DNA from: Acidimicrobiia bacterium
Lineage (GTDB): Bacteria; Actinomycetota; Acidimicrobiia; Acidimicrobiales; AC-14
Reading direction: 5' to 3'
NCBI GenBank assembly: GCA_023264995.1
Contig: JAHFUR010000019.1
Coordinates: 17,439-81,438 of the forward strand
Length of the DNA: 64,000 nt
The notes beneath the pieces are model-generated. The model was not told the origin of the DNA and did not search any database. It worked only from the letters and a program-made list of their open reading frames with translations. The position numbers and the translations under genes are program-made. Positions 24,791 to 32,523 of this stretch are shown here, one piece after another. Each line of letters opens with the position of its first letter. Position 1 is the stretch's first letter.

Positions 24791-25506
24791 CGGTGAGCAG
24801 CCGCGACGAGCTCGAGGAGGAGCGCGACTTCCTGCTGGCGTCGTTGCGGGAGCTGGAGCTCGAGCGCGATGCCGGCGAGCTGTCGGCCCGGGACTACCAG
24901 GCCTTGCACGACGACTACACGGCGAGGGCCGCGGTGGTGCTACGGGCCTTGGAGCAGCGCCCGGCCCGGCCCGGGCGACCGCGGCCCGAGCAGGTCCGGA
25001 CTCGCCGCCCGCTCGCCATCACTATTGGCGTCGTGCTCGTCATCGCTGCCTTGACCGGGGCCACGGTGGTCATGTTCTCGGGCCAGCGCCGGGCCGGCGC
25101 GCCGATCACGGGGTCGTTGCCCGACACGCCTTCCGGCAAGATGCAGCAGGCCCTCCAGATGGAGAGCGAGGGCAAGGCCGCCGACGCCCTGAAGATCTAC
25201 GACGACCTGCTCAAGGCCGATCCTCGCAACGTCCAGGCCCTGGCCTACCGGGGCTGGCTGCTGAAGCGGGCCGGCCTGCCCGACCTGGCCCTGGCCGCCC
25301 TGGACCAGGCCGTCGCCATCGACCCCAAGTTCCCCGACGCCCACTTCTTCAGGGGCATGGTCCTCTACCAGGACCGCAACGACCCCGCCGGCGGGGTGGC
25401 CGAGTTCCGGTTGTTCCTGTCGAACAACCCACCGCAGGAGATGGTCCCCTTGGTGGAGGACGTCCTGAAGCGGGCCATGGCCGACGCCGGACAGGCGGCG
25501 CCCTGA
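24787..25506 (+). CDS. ccmI: CcmI-like TPR membrane protein of cytochrome c maturation
   Basis: The 239-residue protein begins with an acidic helical region (residues 1-60, RDELEEERDFLLASLRELE), as in CcmI/CycH. One membrane helix follows (about 74-97), then TPR-like repeats (about 115-230) such as GKAADALKIYDDLLKADP and LALAALDQAVAIDP. CcmI chaperones apocytochromes c to CcmF/CcmH. The N-terminal acidic module before the helix is the hallmark seen in bacteria that carry short CcmI forms. It is the last gene of the operon, with the GTG overlapping the ccmH stop. Confidence 0.85.
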   Translation: MTVSSRDELEEERDFLLASLRELELERDAGELSARDYQALHDDYTARAAVVLRALEQRPARPGRPRPEQVRTRRPLAITIGVVLVIAALTGATVVMFSGQRRAGAPITGSLPDTPSGKMQQALQMESEGKAADALKIYDDLLKADPRNVQALAYRGWLLKRAGLPDLALAALDQAVAIDPKFPDAHFFRGMVLYQDRNDPAGGVAEFRLFLSNNPPQEMVPLVEDVLKRAMADAGQAAP

Positions 25507-25543
25507 CCGGTTCGGGAGCGCCGGATCCGGGCAGACTGACGGC

Positions 25544-25798
25544 ATGAGCCTCATCGCCTTCCTCATCAGCCTGGTCGTCGCCGGCGCCCTGTTCGGTGCG
25601 CTGGGCCGGCTCGCCATCCCCGGGCCCAACCCCATGACCATCGGCATGACGATCCTGGTGGGCATCGTCGGGTCGTTCATCGGCGGGCTCATCGGATCTG
25701 CGCTCGGCGCCGGCGCGGCGGTGATCTTCGTCCTCGAGGTCTTGGGCGCGGCCGGCGTCGTGTACTTCATGCAGCGCCGAGGCGCCGGCGCCCGTTGA
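25544..25798 (+). CDS. GlsB/YeaQ/YmgE family small membrane protein
   Basis: These 84 residues are nearly all hydrophobic, with three membrane helices and the family glycine pattern (GALGRLAIPGPNPM, GIVGSFIGGLIG, short basic tail QRRGAG). The transglycosylase-associated name in databases is historical and no enzyme activity is known. Members are often stress-induced. The ATG lies 37 bases after the ccm operon and has no clear ribosome site; CAGACT sits 6 bases before the start. Confidence 0.85.
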   Translation: MSLIAFLISLVVAGALFGALGRLAIPGPNPMTIGMTILVGIVGSFIGGLIGSALGAGAAVIFVLEVLGAAGVVYFMQRRGAGAR

Positions 25799-25851
25799 CC
25801 CCCGCCGGCCCGCCTAGGGTCGTGGCGACCGTACCGGGACCGAGGAGGAAT

Positions 25852-26280
25852 ATGGCCGACCGCACCGCGAGCGCCAGCTGGCAGGGAGATCTGTTCGAGG
25901 GGTCCGGCATGGTGTCGGCCGTATCGAGCGGGCTCTTCACCGAGGCCGGCGTCACGTGGGCCTCGCGGACGGCCGAGCCGGGCGGGCTGACCAGCCCCGA
26001 GGAGTTGCTGGCCAGCGCCCACGCCGCCTGCTTCTGCATGGCCCTGTCGAACGAGCTGAGCTCCCGGGGCCACCCGCCGGCCCGCCTCGACGTCCAGGCC
26101 ACCTGCACCTTCGTGCCCGGGACGGGCATCACCACCATGGCCCTCGACGTGACCGCCGCGGTGCCGGGCGTCGACGAGGCCGCCTTCCGCGAGGGCCTCG
26201 ATGCCGCCGAGGGGTCGTGCCCGATGTCCGGGGCCCTACGGGGCAACGTCGCCATCCACATCACCGGCACGCTCGGCTGA
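25852..26280 (+). CDS. OsmC family peroxiredoxin-like protein
   Basis: The 142-residue protein has the two catalytic cysteines at Cys60 (ASAHAACFCMAL) and Cys123 (EGSCPMS), almost the positions in E. coli OsmC (60 and 125), and the supporting Glu in SPEELL. It reduces organic hydroperoxides in the cytoplasm. GAGGAGGA before the ATG is the strongest ribosome site in this region. DUF971 and HugZ-like genes follow closely and may be co-transcribed. Confidence 0.92.
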   Translation: MADRTASASWQGDLFEGSGMVSAVSSGLFTEAGVTWASRTAEPGGLTSPEELLASAHAACFCMALSNELSSRGHPPARLDVQATCTFVPGTGITTMALDVTAAVPGVDEAAFREGLDAAEGSCPMSGALRGNVAIHITGTLG

Positions 26281-26283
26281 CCG

Positions 26284-26604
26284 CTGGAACCCCTGAAGGT
26301 CGACGTCGAGCGCGAGCGGGGCGTCACCATCACGTGGGACGACGGGCTCGTCAGCCGGTTCGGTCTGGAGGAGCTGCGGGTGAACTGCCTGTGCGCCGAA
26401 TGCCGGGGCCGGCGGGACCAGGGCATGGAAGCCTGGCCCGGCGCCGGCGCGCCGGCGGTCCTCCGCATCGAGTCGGTGCGCGAGGTGGGGAACTGGGGAT
26501 TGAACTTCACGTGGAACGACACGCACAGCACGGGGATCTACACCTGGGAGATCCTGCGAGAGTGGGACGAAGGCCGTTCGGCCGAGGCCGCCGGGCATGA
26601 GTGA
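26284..26604 (+). CDS. DUF971 domain protein with no standard start codon
   Basis: The DUF971 fold is clear: VTITWDDGLVSRFGLEELR, then the cysteine cluster NCLCAECRG, and the C-terminal VREVGNWGLNFTWNDTHSTG followed by IYTWEILRE. The domain resembles the N-terminal part of gamma-butyrobetaine hydroxylase. Free-standing forms are often linked to Fe-S or Mrp genes. No ATG, GTG or TTG lies between the in-frame OsmC stop (26278-26280) and the domain core. The first standard start (GTG 26380) would remove about a third of the domain. CTG at 26284 or 26293 is therefore the likely start, giving about 106 or 103 residues. It overlaps the next gene by 8 bases. Confidence 0.8.
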   Translation: MEPLKVDVERERGVTITWDDGLVSRFGLEELRVNCLCAECRGRRDQGMEAWPGAGAPAVLRIESVREVGNWGLNFTWNDTHSTGIYTWEILREWDEGRSAEAAGHE

Positions 26605-27430
26605 GCGACCGTCCAGCCACGACGTCCCCGCCGAGGTGCAGGGCGGCGGCGACGAGACGAGGCCGGCGGCCCCGCCGCCGGCTGAGCCGTCGCACGCCGA
26701 GCGGTGCCGCACGCTCGTGGCGTCGGCCAGCCGGGGCGCGCTCAGCACGATCGCCGTCGACCCCGCGGGCTACCCGTACGGGTCAGTGGCCACCTATGGC
26801 CTCGACCCGACGGGCAACCCGATCTTCTTCGTCAGCCTCATGGCCGAGCACACTCAGAACGCCATGCGCGACCCCCGGGCCAGCCTGCTGGTGACCGAGC
26901 CCGTCCCCGCCGGCGCCGACCCCCTGGCCAGCGGCCGGGCCACCCTGATGGGGCCCCTGACCAGGGTCGACGACGCCGACCGCCCCGCGGCGCAGGCGCT
27001 GTACCTGGCCGCCAACCCGACGGCGGCGTACTACATCGAGTTTGGCGACTTCGCCTTCTACCGCCTCGATGTGGCCAGCATCCGCTACGTCGGCGGCTAC
27101 GGGCGCATGAGCTGGGTCGACGCCGGCCGGTACGCGGCGGCCGAGCCTGACCCGCTGGCCCCGGCCGCGGCGGGGATCATCGGCCACATGAACGCCGACC
27201 ACGCCGAGGCCCAGGTCCTGTACTGCCGGTACCTGGCCGGCCGCCCCGAGACCACCGCGGCCAGCATGTCGGCCGTCGACCGGTACGGCTTCGAGATGGT
27301 GGCCGAGTCGCCGGCCGGCCGGGCCGCGGTGCGCCTGGCCTTCCCCGAGCCGTGCTCGACCGGCGACGAGGTGCGCAAGGCCATGGTGGCCATGGTCGGC
27401 GAAGCTCGCCGGCTCGCGGCCGGCGGCTGA
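26597..27430 (+). CDS. HugZ-like haem-utilisation / pyridoxamine-phosphate-oxidase-fold protein
   Basis: This 277-residue protein has a disordered Pro/Glu-rich N-terminus (1-35). It is followed by a split-barrel FMN-binding-type domain (about 36-175, with GALSTIAVDPAGYPYGSVATY) and a C-terminal DUF2470 domain (about 185-270, IIGHMNADHAEAQVLY). The combination is that of HugZ-type haem oxygenases and related proteins of unknown substrate. The HMNADH block is where HugZ places a haem-contacting His. It lies soon after a haem-based cytochrome maturation operon, which fits haem metabolism but is not proof. Confidence 0.82.
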   Translation: MSERPSSHDVPAEVQGGGDETRPAAPPPAEPSHAERCRTLVASASRGALSTIAVDPAGYPYGSVATYGLDPTGNPIFFVSLMAEHTQNAMRDPRASLLVTEPVPAGADPLASGRATLMGPLTRVDDADRPAAQALYLAANPTAAYYIEFGDFAFYRLDVASIRYVGGYGRMSWVDAGRYAAAEPDPLAPAAAGIIGHMNADHAEAQVLYCRYLAGRPETTAASMSAVDRYGFEMVAESPAGRAAVRLAFPEPCSTGDEVRKAMVAMVGEARRLAAGG

Positions 27431-27475
27431 CTCGAAAGGCCTCGCCGGCCCCGTAGCGTGGGCGGCGCGCCGCAG

Positions 27476-27521
27476 CGTTTGATCAATTGGTGGTGCTATT
27501 CGACCCCCGATTGACCAAACG
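27476..27521. terminator. AT-rich inverted repeat between convergent genes
   Basis: Twelve-base arms (27476-27487 and 27510-27521) match at 11 positions around a 22-base loop. The element lies between the HugZ-like stop and the convergent cysteine desulfurase stop, so a bidirectional terminator is the simplest reading. It is much more AT-rich than its surroundings. Confidence 0.5.
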
Positions 27522-27526
27522 ATCCC

Positions 27527-28639
27527 CTACGCCCGGAGGGCTCGCAGGCGCCCGACGACGGCGGGGAACGCCGTCGCGAACGCCTCCACGTCGGCGGTGG
27601 TCGTCGACCAGCCCACCGAGACCCGGAGCGAACGCTCGGCCTCCACGCCCATCGCCGCCAGCACCGGCGACGGTTCGAGGGACTCCGACGAGCAGGCGCT
27701 GCCGGAGTGGGCAGCGATCCCGGCCTGGTCGAGCCCGAGCAGCACGGCCTCGGCCTCCACGCCGGCGACGCCCAGGCAGACGATGTGGGGCACCCTCCCG
27801 TCGAGATCGCCGTAGGTGACCACGCCCTCGACGGCGGTGGCCGCGGCAACCAGCGCCGCCGTGTGGGCCCTCGCCCGGTCGGCCTCGAGAGCGAGCGAGC
27901 CAGCCAGTGCGGCCGCGGCCGCGCCGAAGCCGGCGACGCCGGCCACGTTCTCCATGCCCGCCCGCCGTGACCGCTCCTGTTCGCCGCCGACGAGCAGGGG
28001 GCGCAGGCGCAGTCCTCGACGCACGAGCAAGGCCCCCACGCCCTGTGGCCCGCCCAGCTTGTGGGCGCTCACCGACAGGAGGTCGGCGCCCAGGGCGCCG
28101 AAGTCCACGGCGACGTGCCCGGCGGCACAGGCCGCGTCGACATGGACCAGCACGCCGGCGGCCCGGCAGCCGGCGACGACCTCGGCCACCGGCTGGAGGG
28201 TGCCGACCTCGTGATTGGCCCACTGCACGTGCACCAAGGCGGTGCCGCCCGGCCGGATGGCGGCCAGCACGGCGCCGGCGTCGACCCGGCCGAGCCCGTC
28301 GACGCCGACCTCGGAGACCTCGCCGAAGGCCGCCGAGGCGTCCCGGACGGCCGAATGCTCGACCGCCGGCACCACGACGTGCCGGCCCCGACCGGTGGCG
28401 CCCCACACCGCGGTGGCGATCGACTCGGTGGCCCCGCTGGTGAAGACGACTTCCCGGGGCCGGGCGCCCAGGAGGGCGGCCACCTGCTCCCGGGCCTGCT
28501 CGACCGCCCCGCGGGCCTGGCGGCCGTCGGTATGGACCCGGCCGGGGTCGGCGGCGAAGGACAGCCACGGCAGCATGGCGTCGACGGCCTCGGGCCGGGC
28601 CGGCGACGTGGACGCGTGGTCGAGGTAGGTGCGCCCCAC
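27527..28639 (-). CDS. Cysteine desulfurase (NifS/IscS family)
   Basis: This 370-residue PLP enzyme begins with the family opening TYLDHASTSPARPEA. The PLP lysine is Lys194 (SVSAHKLGGPQG), the cofactor-binding His lies in AVEHSAV, and the catalytic cysteine is Cys316 (HSGSACSSES). It removes sulfur from cysteine as a persulfide for Fe-S cluster and thio-cofactor synthesis. The GTG at 28639 places the start just behind the stop of the upstream regulator (11-base gap), so the two are co-transcribed. The short active-site loop around Cys316 marks the group I (IscS/NifS) type, not SufS. Confidence 0.9.
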   Translation of the reverse strand: MGRTYLDHASTSPARPEAVDAMLPWLSFAADPGRVHTDGRQARGAVEQAREQVAALLGARPREVVFTSGATESIATAVWGATGRGRHVVVPAVEHSAVRDASAAFGEVSEVGVDGLGRVDAGAVLAAIRPGGTALVHVQWANHEVGTLQPVAEVVAGCRAAGVLVHVDAACAAGHVAVDFGALGADLLSVSAHKLGGPQGVGALLVRRGLRLRPLLVGGEQERSRRAGMENVAGVAGFGAAAAALAGSLALEADRARAHTAALVAAATAVEGVVTYGDLDGRVPHIVCLGVAGVEAEAVLLGLDQAGIAAHSGSACSSESLEPSPVLAAMGVEAERSLRVSVGWSTTTADVEAFATAFPAVVGRLRALRA

Positions 28640-28650
28640 CCGGAGACGAG

Positions 28651-29361
28651 TTAGACCAGCGTGACGCAGATGTCGTCGCCGCCGGCGCGCGACTCCGACG
28701 TCTCGGGCACGGTGTCGCCGTAGAGCGTCTCGAGCATGCCCTTCACGATGCCCCGGTCGACGGCGCAGATCACCGGGTGCTGCACGGCGGCGCCGCCGAA
28801 CGGGCACTGCTCGGAGATGATGGCCAGGCCGGCGCCTCGGGTCTCGGTGTGGGAGGCGAAGCCGTGGGCGGTCAGGGCGTCGGCCACGGCGTGCAGGGCG
28901 GCCTGGAGCGACCGGTGGCCCTCGCCCGGCGCCATGGACGCGGCCAGCGACTGGCCGTACTCCTCGCCCACCGCCTCGGCCATGGCCTCGGCCGCCTCGA
29001 TGGGTACCAGGGCCAGGGCCCGACCGAGGAGGGCGATGAGCAGGTCGTCGCGGCGGACCGGGAACTCCAGGGCCAAGGCCTTCTCGGTAACCTGGTAGCG
29101 CTTCGAGGGGCGGCCGGCGCCGGGATTGGTCGGCCGGCCGATCTGCACCTCCAGGTACCCGCCGGCGGCCAGCTTGTCGAGGTGGTGGCGGGCGACATTG
29201 GGGTGCAGCCCGAACCGGGATGCGACCTCGGCGGTGGTCACGCCGGTGTCGGAGGCGTGGGCGAAGAGGTAGATGTCGCGCCGGGTGGCGTCGCCGAACG
29301 CCGAGGTGGCGGCCGTGACGCCCGCAGTGAAGGCCTCCGCCGAGAGAGGCACCTGCTCCAT
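28651..29361 (-). CDS. SufR/ArsR-like winged-helix regulator with a cysteine-bearing sensor domain
   Basis: This 236-residue regulator has a winged helix at about residues 15-100 (ATRRDIYLFAHAS, TAEVASRFGLHPNVARHHLDKL) and a C-terminal sensor domain with Cys186 (EQCPFG), Cys199 (PVICAVDRG) and Cys232. The CX12C spacing of the first two equals that of SufR, the [2Fe-2S]-sensing repressor of Fe-S assembly genes. The third cysteine follows after 32 residues. It is co-directional with a cysteine desulfurase gene and divergent from mrp, both Fe-S genes. Hence I infer an Fe-S-status repressor that binds the palindrome at 29374-29387. Confidence 0.8.
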   Translation of the reverse strand: MEQVPLSAEAFTAGVTAATSAFGDATRRDIYLFAHASDTGVTTAEVASRFGLHPNVARHHLDKLAAGGYLEVQIGRPTNPGAGRPSKRYQVTEKALALEFPVRRDDLLIALLGRALALVPIEAAEAMAEAVGEEYGQSLAASMAPGEGHRSLQAALHAVADALTAHGFASHTETRGAGLAIISEQCPFGGAAVQHPVICAVDRGIVKGMLETLYGDTVPETSESRAGGDDICVTLV

Positions 29362-29373
29362 ACCGGTATTCTA

Positions 29374-29387
29374 CCTATGTCCATAGG
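29374..29387. promoter_or_regulatory. Operator palindrome shared by the SufR-like gene and mrp
   Basis: CCTATG-TC-CATAGG is a perfect 6+2+6 palindrome in the 35-base gap between divergent starts. A second 8-base palindrome, TACCGGTA, overlaps the regulator's upstream edge (29361-29368). One bound repressor here would shut both transcription units. Confidence 0.6.
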
Positions 29388-29396
29388 AGAAATTGC

Positions 29397-30551
29397 ATGC
29401 CGACGCAGGAAGAAGTGCTCGCCGCCCTCCGGCCCGTCCAGGATCCCGAGCTGCACCGCAGCATCGTCGACCTCGACATGGTGCGTGGCATCCGCCTCGA
29501 TGCTGGGGGGCGGGTGGCGGTCACCGTCGCCCTCACCGTCGCCGGCTGCCCGCTGCGGGCCGAGATCACTGACCGCGTGACAAAGGCGGTCGGCGCCCTC
29601 GCCGGCGTGACGGGGGTCGACGTCGACCTCACCGTGATGACCGACGATGAGCGGGCCGCCCTCAAGGTCCGGCTCCAGGGCCAGGGTGGTGGGGCGGCTA
29701 ACTCGGCGGGCCACGAGGGCCACGCCCACGCCGCCAACGACGCCCCCCAGGTGATCCCCTTCGCCGACCCGGCCAGCCGCACCCGGGTGCTGGGCTTGTC
29801 GTCGGGCAAGGGCGGGGTGGGCAAGTCGTCGGTGACGGTCAACCTGGCCGTGGCCCTCCAGCGGCAGGGCCACTCGGTGGCCATCCTCGACGCCGACGTC
29901 TACGGGTTCTCGATCCCCAAGATGCTCGGGCTCGACCAACAGCCGGTGGTGATCGACGGGATGATCGTGCCGCCGGTGGCCGCCGGGATCACAGTCATGT
30001 CCACCGGGTTCCTGGTGGCCGACGACCAGCCGGTCATCTGGCGGGGCCCGATGCTGCACAAGGCCCTCAACCAGTTCCTCACCGACGTCTACTGGGGCGA
30101 GCCCGATTTCCTGCTGGTCGACATGCCCCCCGGCACCGGTGACGTGGCCCTGTCGCTGGCCCAGTTCATGCCCCGCACCGAGGTCTACGTGGTGACCACG
30201 CCCCAGCCGGCGGCCCAGCGGGTGGCGCAGCGCTCGGCGCTCATGGCTCGCAAGGTCAACCTGGCCGTGCGCGGCGTCATCGAGAACATGAGCTGGTTCA
30301 CCGGCGACGACGGGAAGCGGTACGAGATTTTCGGCGCCGGCGGCGGCCAGCTCCTGGCCGACGACCTCGGGGTCGCCCTCCTCGGCCAGGTGCCGCTGGT
30401 CACCGCCCTGCGCCAGGGGGGCGACATCGGCGCCCCCGTCACCCTCACCGACCCCGCCGGCGAGGCGTCGCAGGCCTTCGACGCCTTGGCGACGCGGGTC
30501 GGCTCGCTCGGCCGGGGCCGCATCGCCCACCCCGAGCTCACCATCCGGTAG
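29397..30551 (+). CDS. mrp: Mrp/ApbC family Fe-S cluster carrier ATPase
   Basis: The 384-residue protein has an N-terminal MIP18/DUF59 domain (about residues 1-90, with AGCPLR carrying Cys51), a His/Ala-rich linker and a P-loop ATPase domain with GKGGVGKS at 137-144 and LVDMPPGTGDV. It carries or inserts [4Fe-4S] clusters. The CxxC pair that many Mrp proteins use to bind the cluster at the dimer interface is absent: after IENMSWF the sequence reads TGDDGKRYEIFG. Cluster binding must then use other residues, or this member has lost it. A SufR-like regulator diverges from it. The stop lies 4 bases from the convergent Fic gene. Confidence 0.92.
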   Translation: MPTQEEVLAALRPVQDPELHRSIVDLDMVRGIRLDAGGRVAVTVALTVAGCPLRAEITDRVTKAVGALAGVTGVDVDLTVMTDDERAALKVRLQGQGGGAANSAGHEGHAHAANDAPQVIPFADPASRTRVLGLSSGKGGVGKSSVTVNLAVALQRQGHSVAILDADVYGFSIPKMLGLDQQPVVIDGMIVPPVAAGITVMSTGFLVADDQPVIWRGPMLHKALNQFLTDVYWGEPDFLLVDMPPGTGDVALSLAQFMPRTEVYVVTTPQPAAQRVAQRSALMARKVNLAVRGVIENMSWFTGDDGKRYEIFGAGGGQLLADDLGVALLGQVPLVTALRQGGDIGAPVTLTDPAGEASQAFDALATRVGSLGRGRIAHPELTIR

Positions 30552-30555
30552 CTGC

Positions 30556-31692
30556 TCAGTCGAGCTCGGCGGCCACCCGCAGGGCCAGGGTGGCGACGAC
30601 CCGATCGGCCCACCGGGCGAGGTCGACGTGAGCGCCGACCTCGGTCCGGAGGGCGGCCTCGACCGCGCTGGCCAGCACCGGCCCGTCGCCCTCGTCCCGG
30701 TGGGCCTCCACCAGGATCGTTTCCACGACGGCCGGCGCCGGTACCCGGATGGCAATGGCCCGGTCGCCGACGACGACCGCGGCGGACAGGTCGGCCCGCC
30801 GGTCGACTCGTTGCCCGAAGCGGACCAGCGCCTCGGTCAGCTCGGTCACGAGCCGGGCCCGGGCGGCGTCGCCGGCGGCCTCCTGCACCCGCCAGCGGTC
30901 CAGGGCCGGGCTCTCCGCCGGCGGCGCGGTCAGCACGTCGATCAATGCCATCGCCGACTCGTACACGCCACCTCCGGCCGCGGGCAGGAACGGGACGGCG
31001 GCCGCCCGCATGAGGCACCCGCCGGCCAAGGCCCGGGCCACCCGGCCGTTCCCGTCGGCGAAGGGGGCGATGTGGAGCAGGCCGTCGTGGAGGTAGGTGG
31101 CCCGGGCGACGGGGTGGAGGTCGGCCGACGCCCGTTCGACGAACGAGGCCATCTCCGCGTCGACGAGGGCCACCGGCGCGGCGGGGTGCCAGTGCCCGTG
31201 GTCGAAGCGGTGGTTGGGGTGGTGCTTGTAGTCGCCGGCGGCGAGGACGTGGTCCTGGACATGGTCCCCGACTCGCACCGGGTGAGTGAGCTGCGGCCCG
31301 CACGCCACTCCGTGGATCCGTCGCACCGACTCCTCGGAGACATCGACGTCGGTGGCCAGGCGCAGCGCGGCGACGTTGGCGCGCACGTGGGGAAGGGCCA
31401 CCTCGCCGACCGAGGCCAGCGTGGCCTCGCCCCGGGCCAGGGCCATGACGAGGGCCCAGTCGATCGGGTAGAGGCCGTCCAGCGCCCCGGACTGGTAGCC
31501 GGCGGCGAGGGACATGCCGCGGTCCACCATGGCCGTCCACTCGGGCTGCTGCGCCCGCACGGCCCCCAGGCGCCGGACCGCCTCAGCCCATCCGGCGTCG
31601 TCGACGGCCGCTGGCGCCGGGAAACCGAGAGGCCGGTAGAGCGAGTCCGCTTCGTCGGAGATGCTCGCCTCGAGCCCGTGCGAGTGGTCCAC
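30556..31692 (-). CDS. Fic domain protein (probable AMP transferase)
   Basis: This 378-residue protein has the complete Fic motif HIAPFADGNGRVAR at 207-220. It includes the catalytic His207, Asp213 for magnesium, and Asn215 and Arg217 for phosphate binding. The N-terminal helical region (about 30-130) with ESVRRIHGV is typical of stand-alone Fic proteins, and the C-terminal third is helical. The usual reaction is transfer of AMP from ATP to a hydroxyl side chain of a target protein. No clear inhibitory (S/T)xxxE(G/N) helix or adjacent antitoxin is seen. The GTG at 31692 follows GATGGGG. Upstream GTG codons near 31760 are possible. Confidence 0.88.
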   Translation of the reverse strand: MDHSHGLEASISDEADSLYRPLGFPAPAAVDDAGWAEAVRRLGAVRAQQPEWTAMVDRGMSLAAGYQSGALDGLYPIDWALVMALARGEATLASVGEVALPHVRANVAALRLATDVDVSEESVRRIHGVACGPQLTHPVRVGDHVQDHVLAAGDYKHHPNHRFDHGHWHPAAPVALVDAEMASFVERASADLHPVARATYLHDGLLHIAPFADGNGRVARALAGGCLMRAAAVPFLPAAGGGVYESAMALIDVLTAPPAESPALDRWRVQEAAGDAARARLVTELTEALVRFGQRVDRRADLSAAVVVGDRAIAIRVPAPAVVETILVEAHRDEGDGPVLASAVEAALRTEVGAHVDLARWADRVVATLALRVAAELD

Positions 31693-31807
31693 CGCCCCAT
31701 CATTCCCGCCGCGTGCGCCCCTGGTTGTGATCCGGGCGAAATCCGCCGAGTTCACGACCACGCGTGCACGGAACGGGGGCTGCCGGCGATAGCGGGGTGA
31801 ACCGCCG

Positions 31808-31813
31808 TAGCCT
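31808..31813 (+). promoter_or_regulatory. Leaderless-type -10 box of the molybdoenzyme gene
   Basis: TAGCCT ends 8 bases before the ATG at 31822. No Shine-Dalgarno is present. Confidence 0.45.
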
Positions 31814-31821
31814 GGACGCCA

Positions 31822-32523
31822 ATGGAGGGGACACCGGTCGGCCGGCGCGTCGTGCTGGGCATGATGGGTACCGGGCTGGCCGGGATCCTGTTCGGCTCCA
31901 AGGCCTCCGACCTGCTCGAACGGGCCCTCGCCCCGATCACGTCCCGGGACGGCACGGGGTTCCTCTCGCTGTTCCCGGTCGGCCGCTTCCGGATCTACAC
32001 CGTCACCGGTCGCCTCCACTCCCGCTCGGACGCCGACTACCGGCTGAACATCGGCGGGTTCGTCGACACCCCCGTCACCTTCACCCTCGACGACCTCAAA
32101 GCCATGCCGCCGGTCCGCATGACCAAGGATTTCCAGTGCGTCACCGGGTGGCGGGTGCACGACGTGAAGTGGACCGGTGTCCGTCTGGCCGACGTGCTCG
32201 ACCAGGCCGGCGTGAAACAGGGGGCGTGGGGCGTGCGCCTCCTGTCCTTCGACGGCTCCTACACCGAGACCCTGACCCTCGACCAGGCCCGGCGCAACGA
32301 TGTCATCGTCGCCTACGAGATGGAGGGCAAGCCGGTGTCTGCGGCCCACGGCGGCCCGGTCCGGCTCTACGTCGCCCCGATGTACGGCTACAAGTCCATC
32401 AAGTGGCTGGAGACGGTGGAGGTCTCCGAAACGCCGGCGCGCGCCGGCTACTGGGAGGTCCGGGGCTACGACACCGACGCCTGGATCGGGAAGTCCAACG
32501 GCCGTGACGACCGCCCGGTCTGA
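31822..32523 (+). CDS. Molybdopterin-dependent oxidoreductase, sulfite-oxidase fold (MsrP/YedY-like)
   Basis: The 233-residue protein starts with a Tat-like signal (GRRVVLGMMGTGLAGILFG). The molybdopterin domain has the metal-binding cysteine Cys106 in KDFQCVTGW and later GGPVRLYVAPMYGYKSIKWL, both family signatures. It should sit outside the membrane and reduce or oxidise a small substrate such as methionine sulfoxide, nitrate or sulfite. The overlapping next gene encodes a cytochrome b that can pass electrons to or from it, forming a two-gene unit like MsrPQ. Confidence 0.88.
   Translation: MEGTPVGRRVVLGMMGTGLAGILFGSKASDLLERALAPITSRDGTGFLSLFPVGRFRIYTVTGRLHSRSDADYRLNIGGFVDTPVTFTLDDLKAMPPVRMTKDFQCVTGWRVHDVKWTGVRLADVLDQAGVKQGAWGVRLLSFDGSYTETLTLDQARRNDVIVAYEMEGKPVSAAHGGPVRLYVAPMYGYKSIKWLETVEVSETPARAGYWEVRGYDTDAWIGKSNGRDDRPV

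Noticed and set aside
27488..27509. tRNA-like GGGTCGAAT...CACCA on the minus strand
   Set aside because: No acceptor, D- or anticodon arms can be formed. It is only the loop of the inverted repeat.
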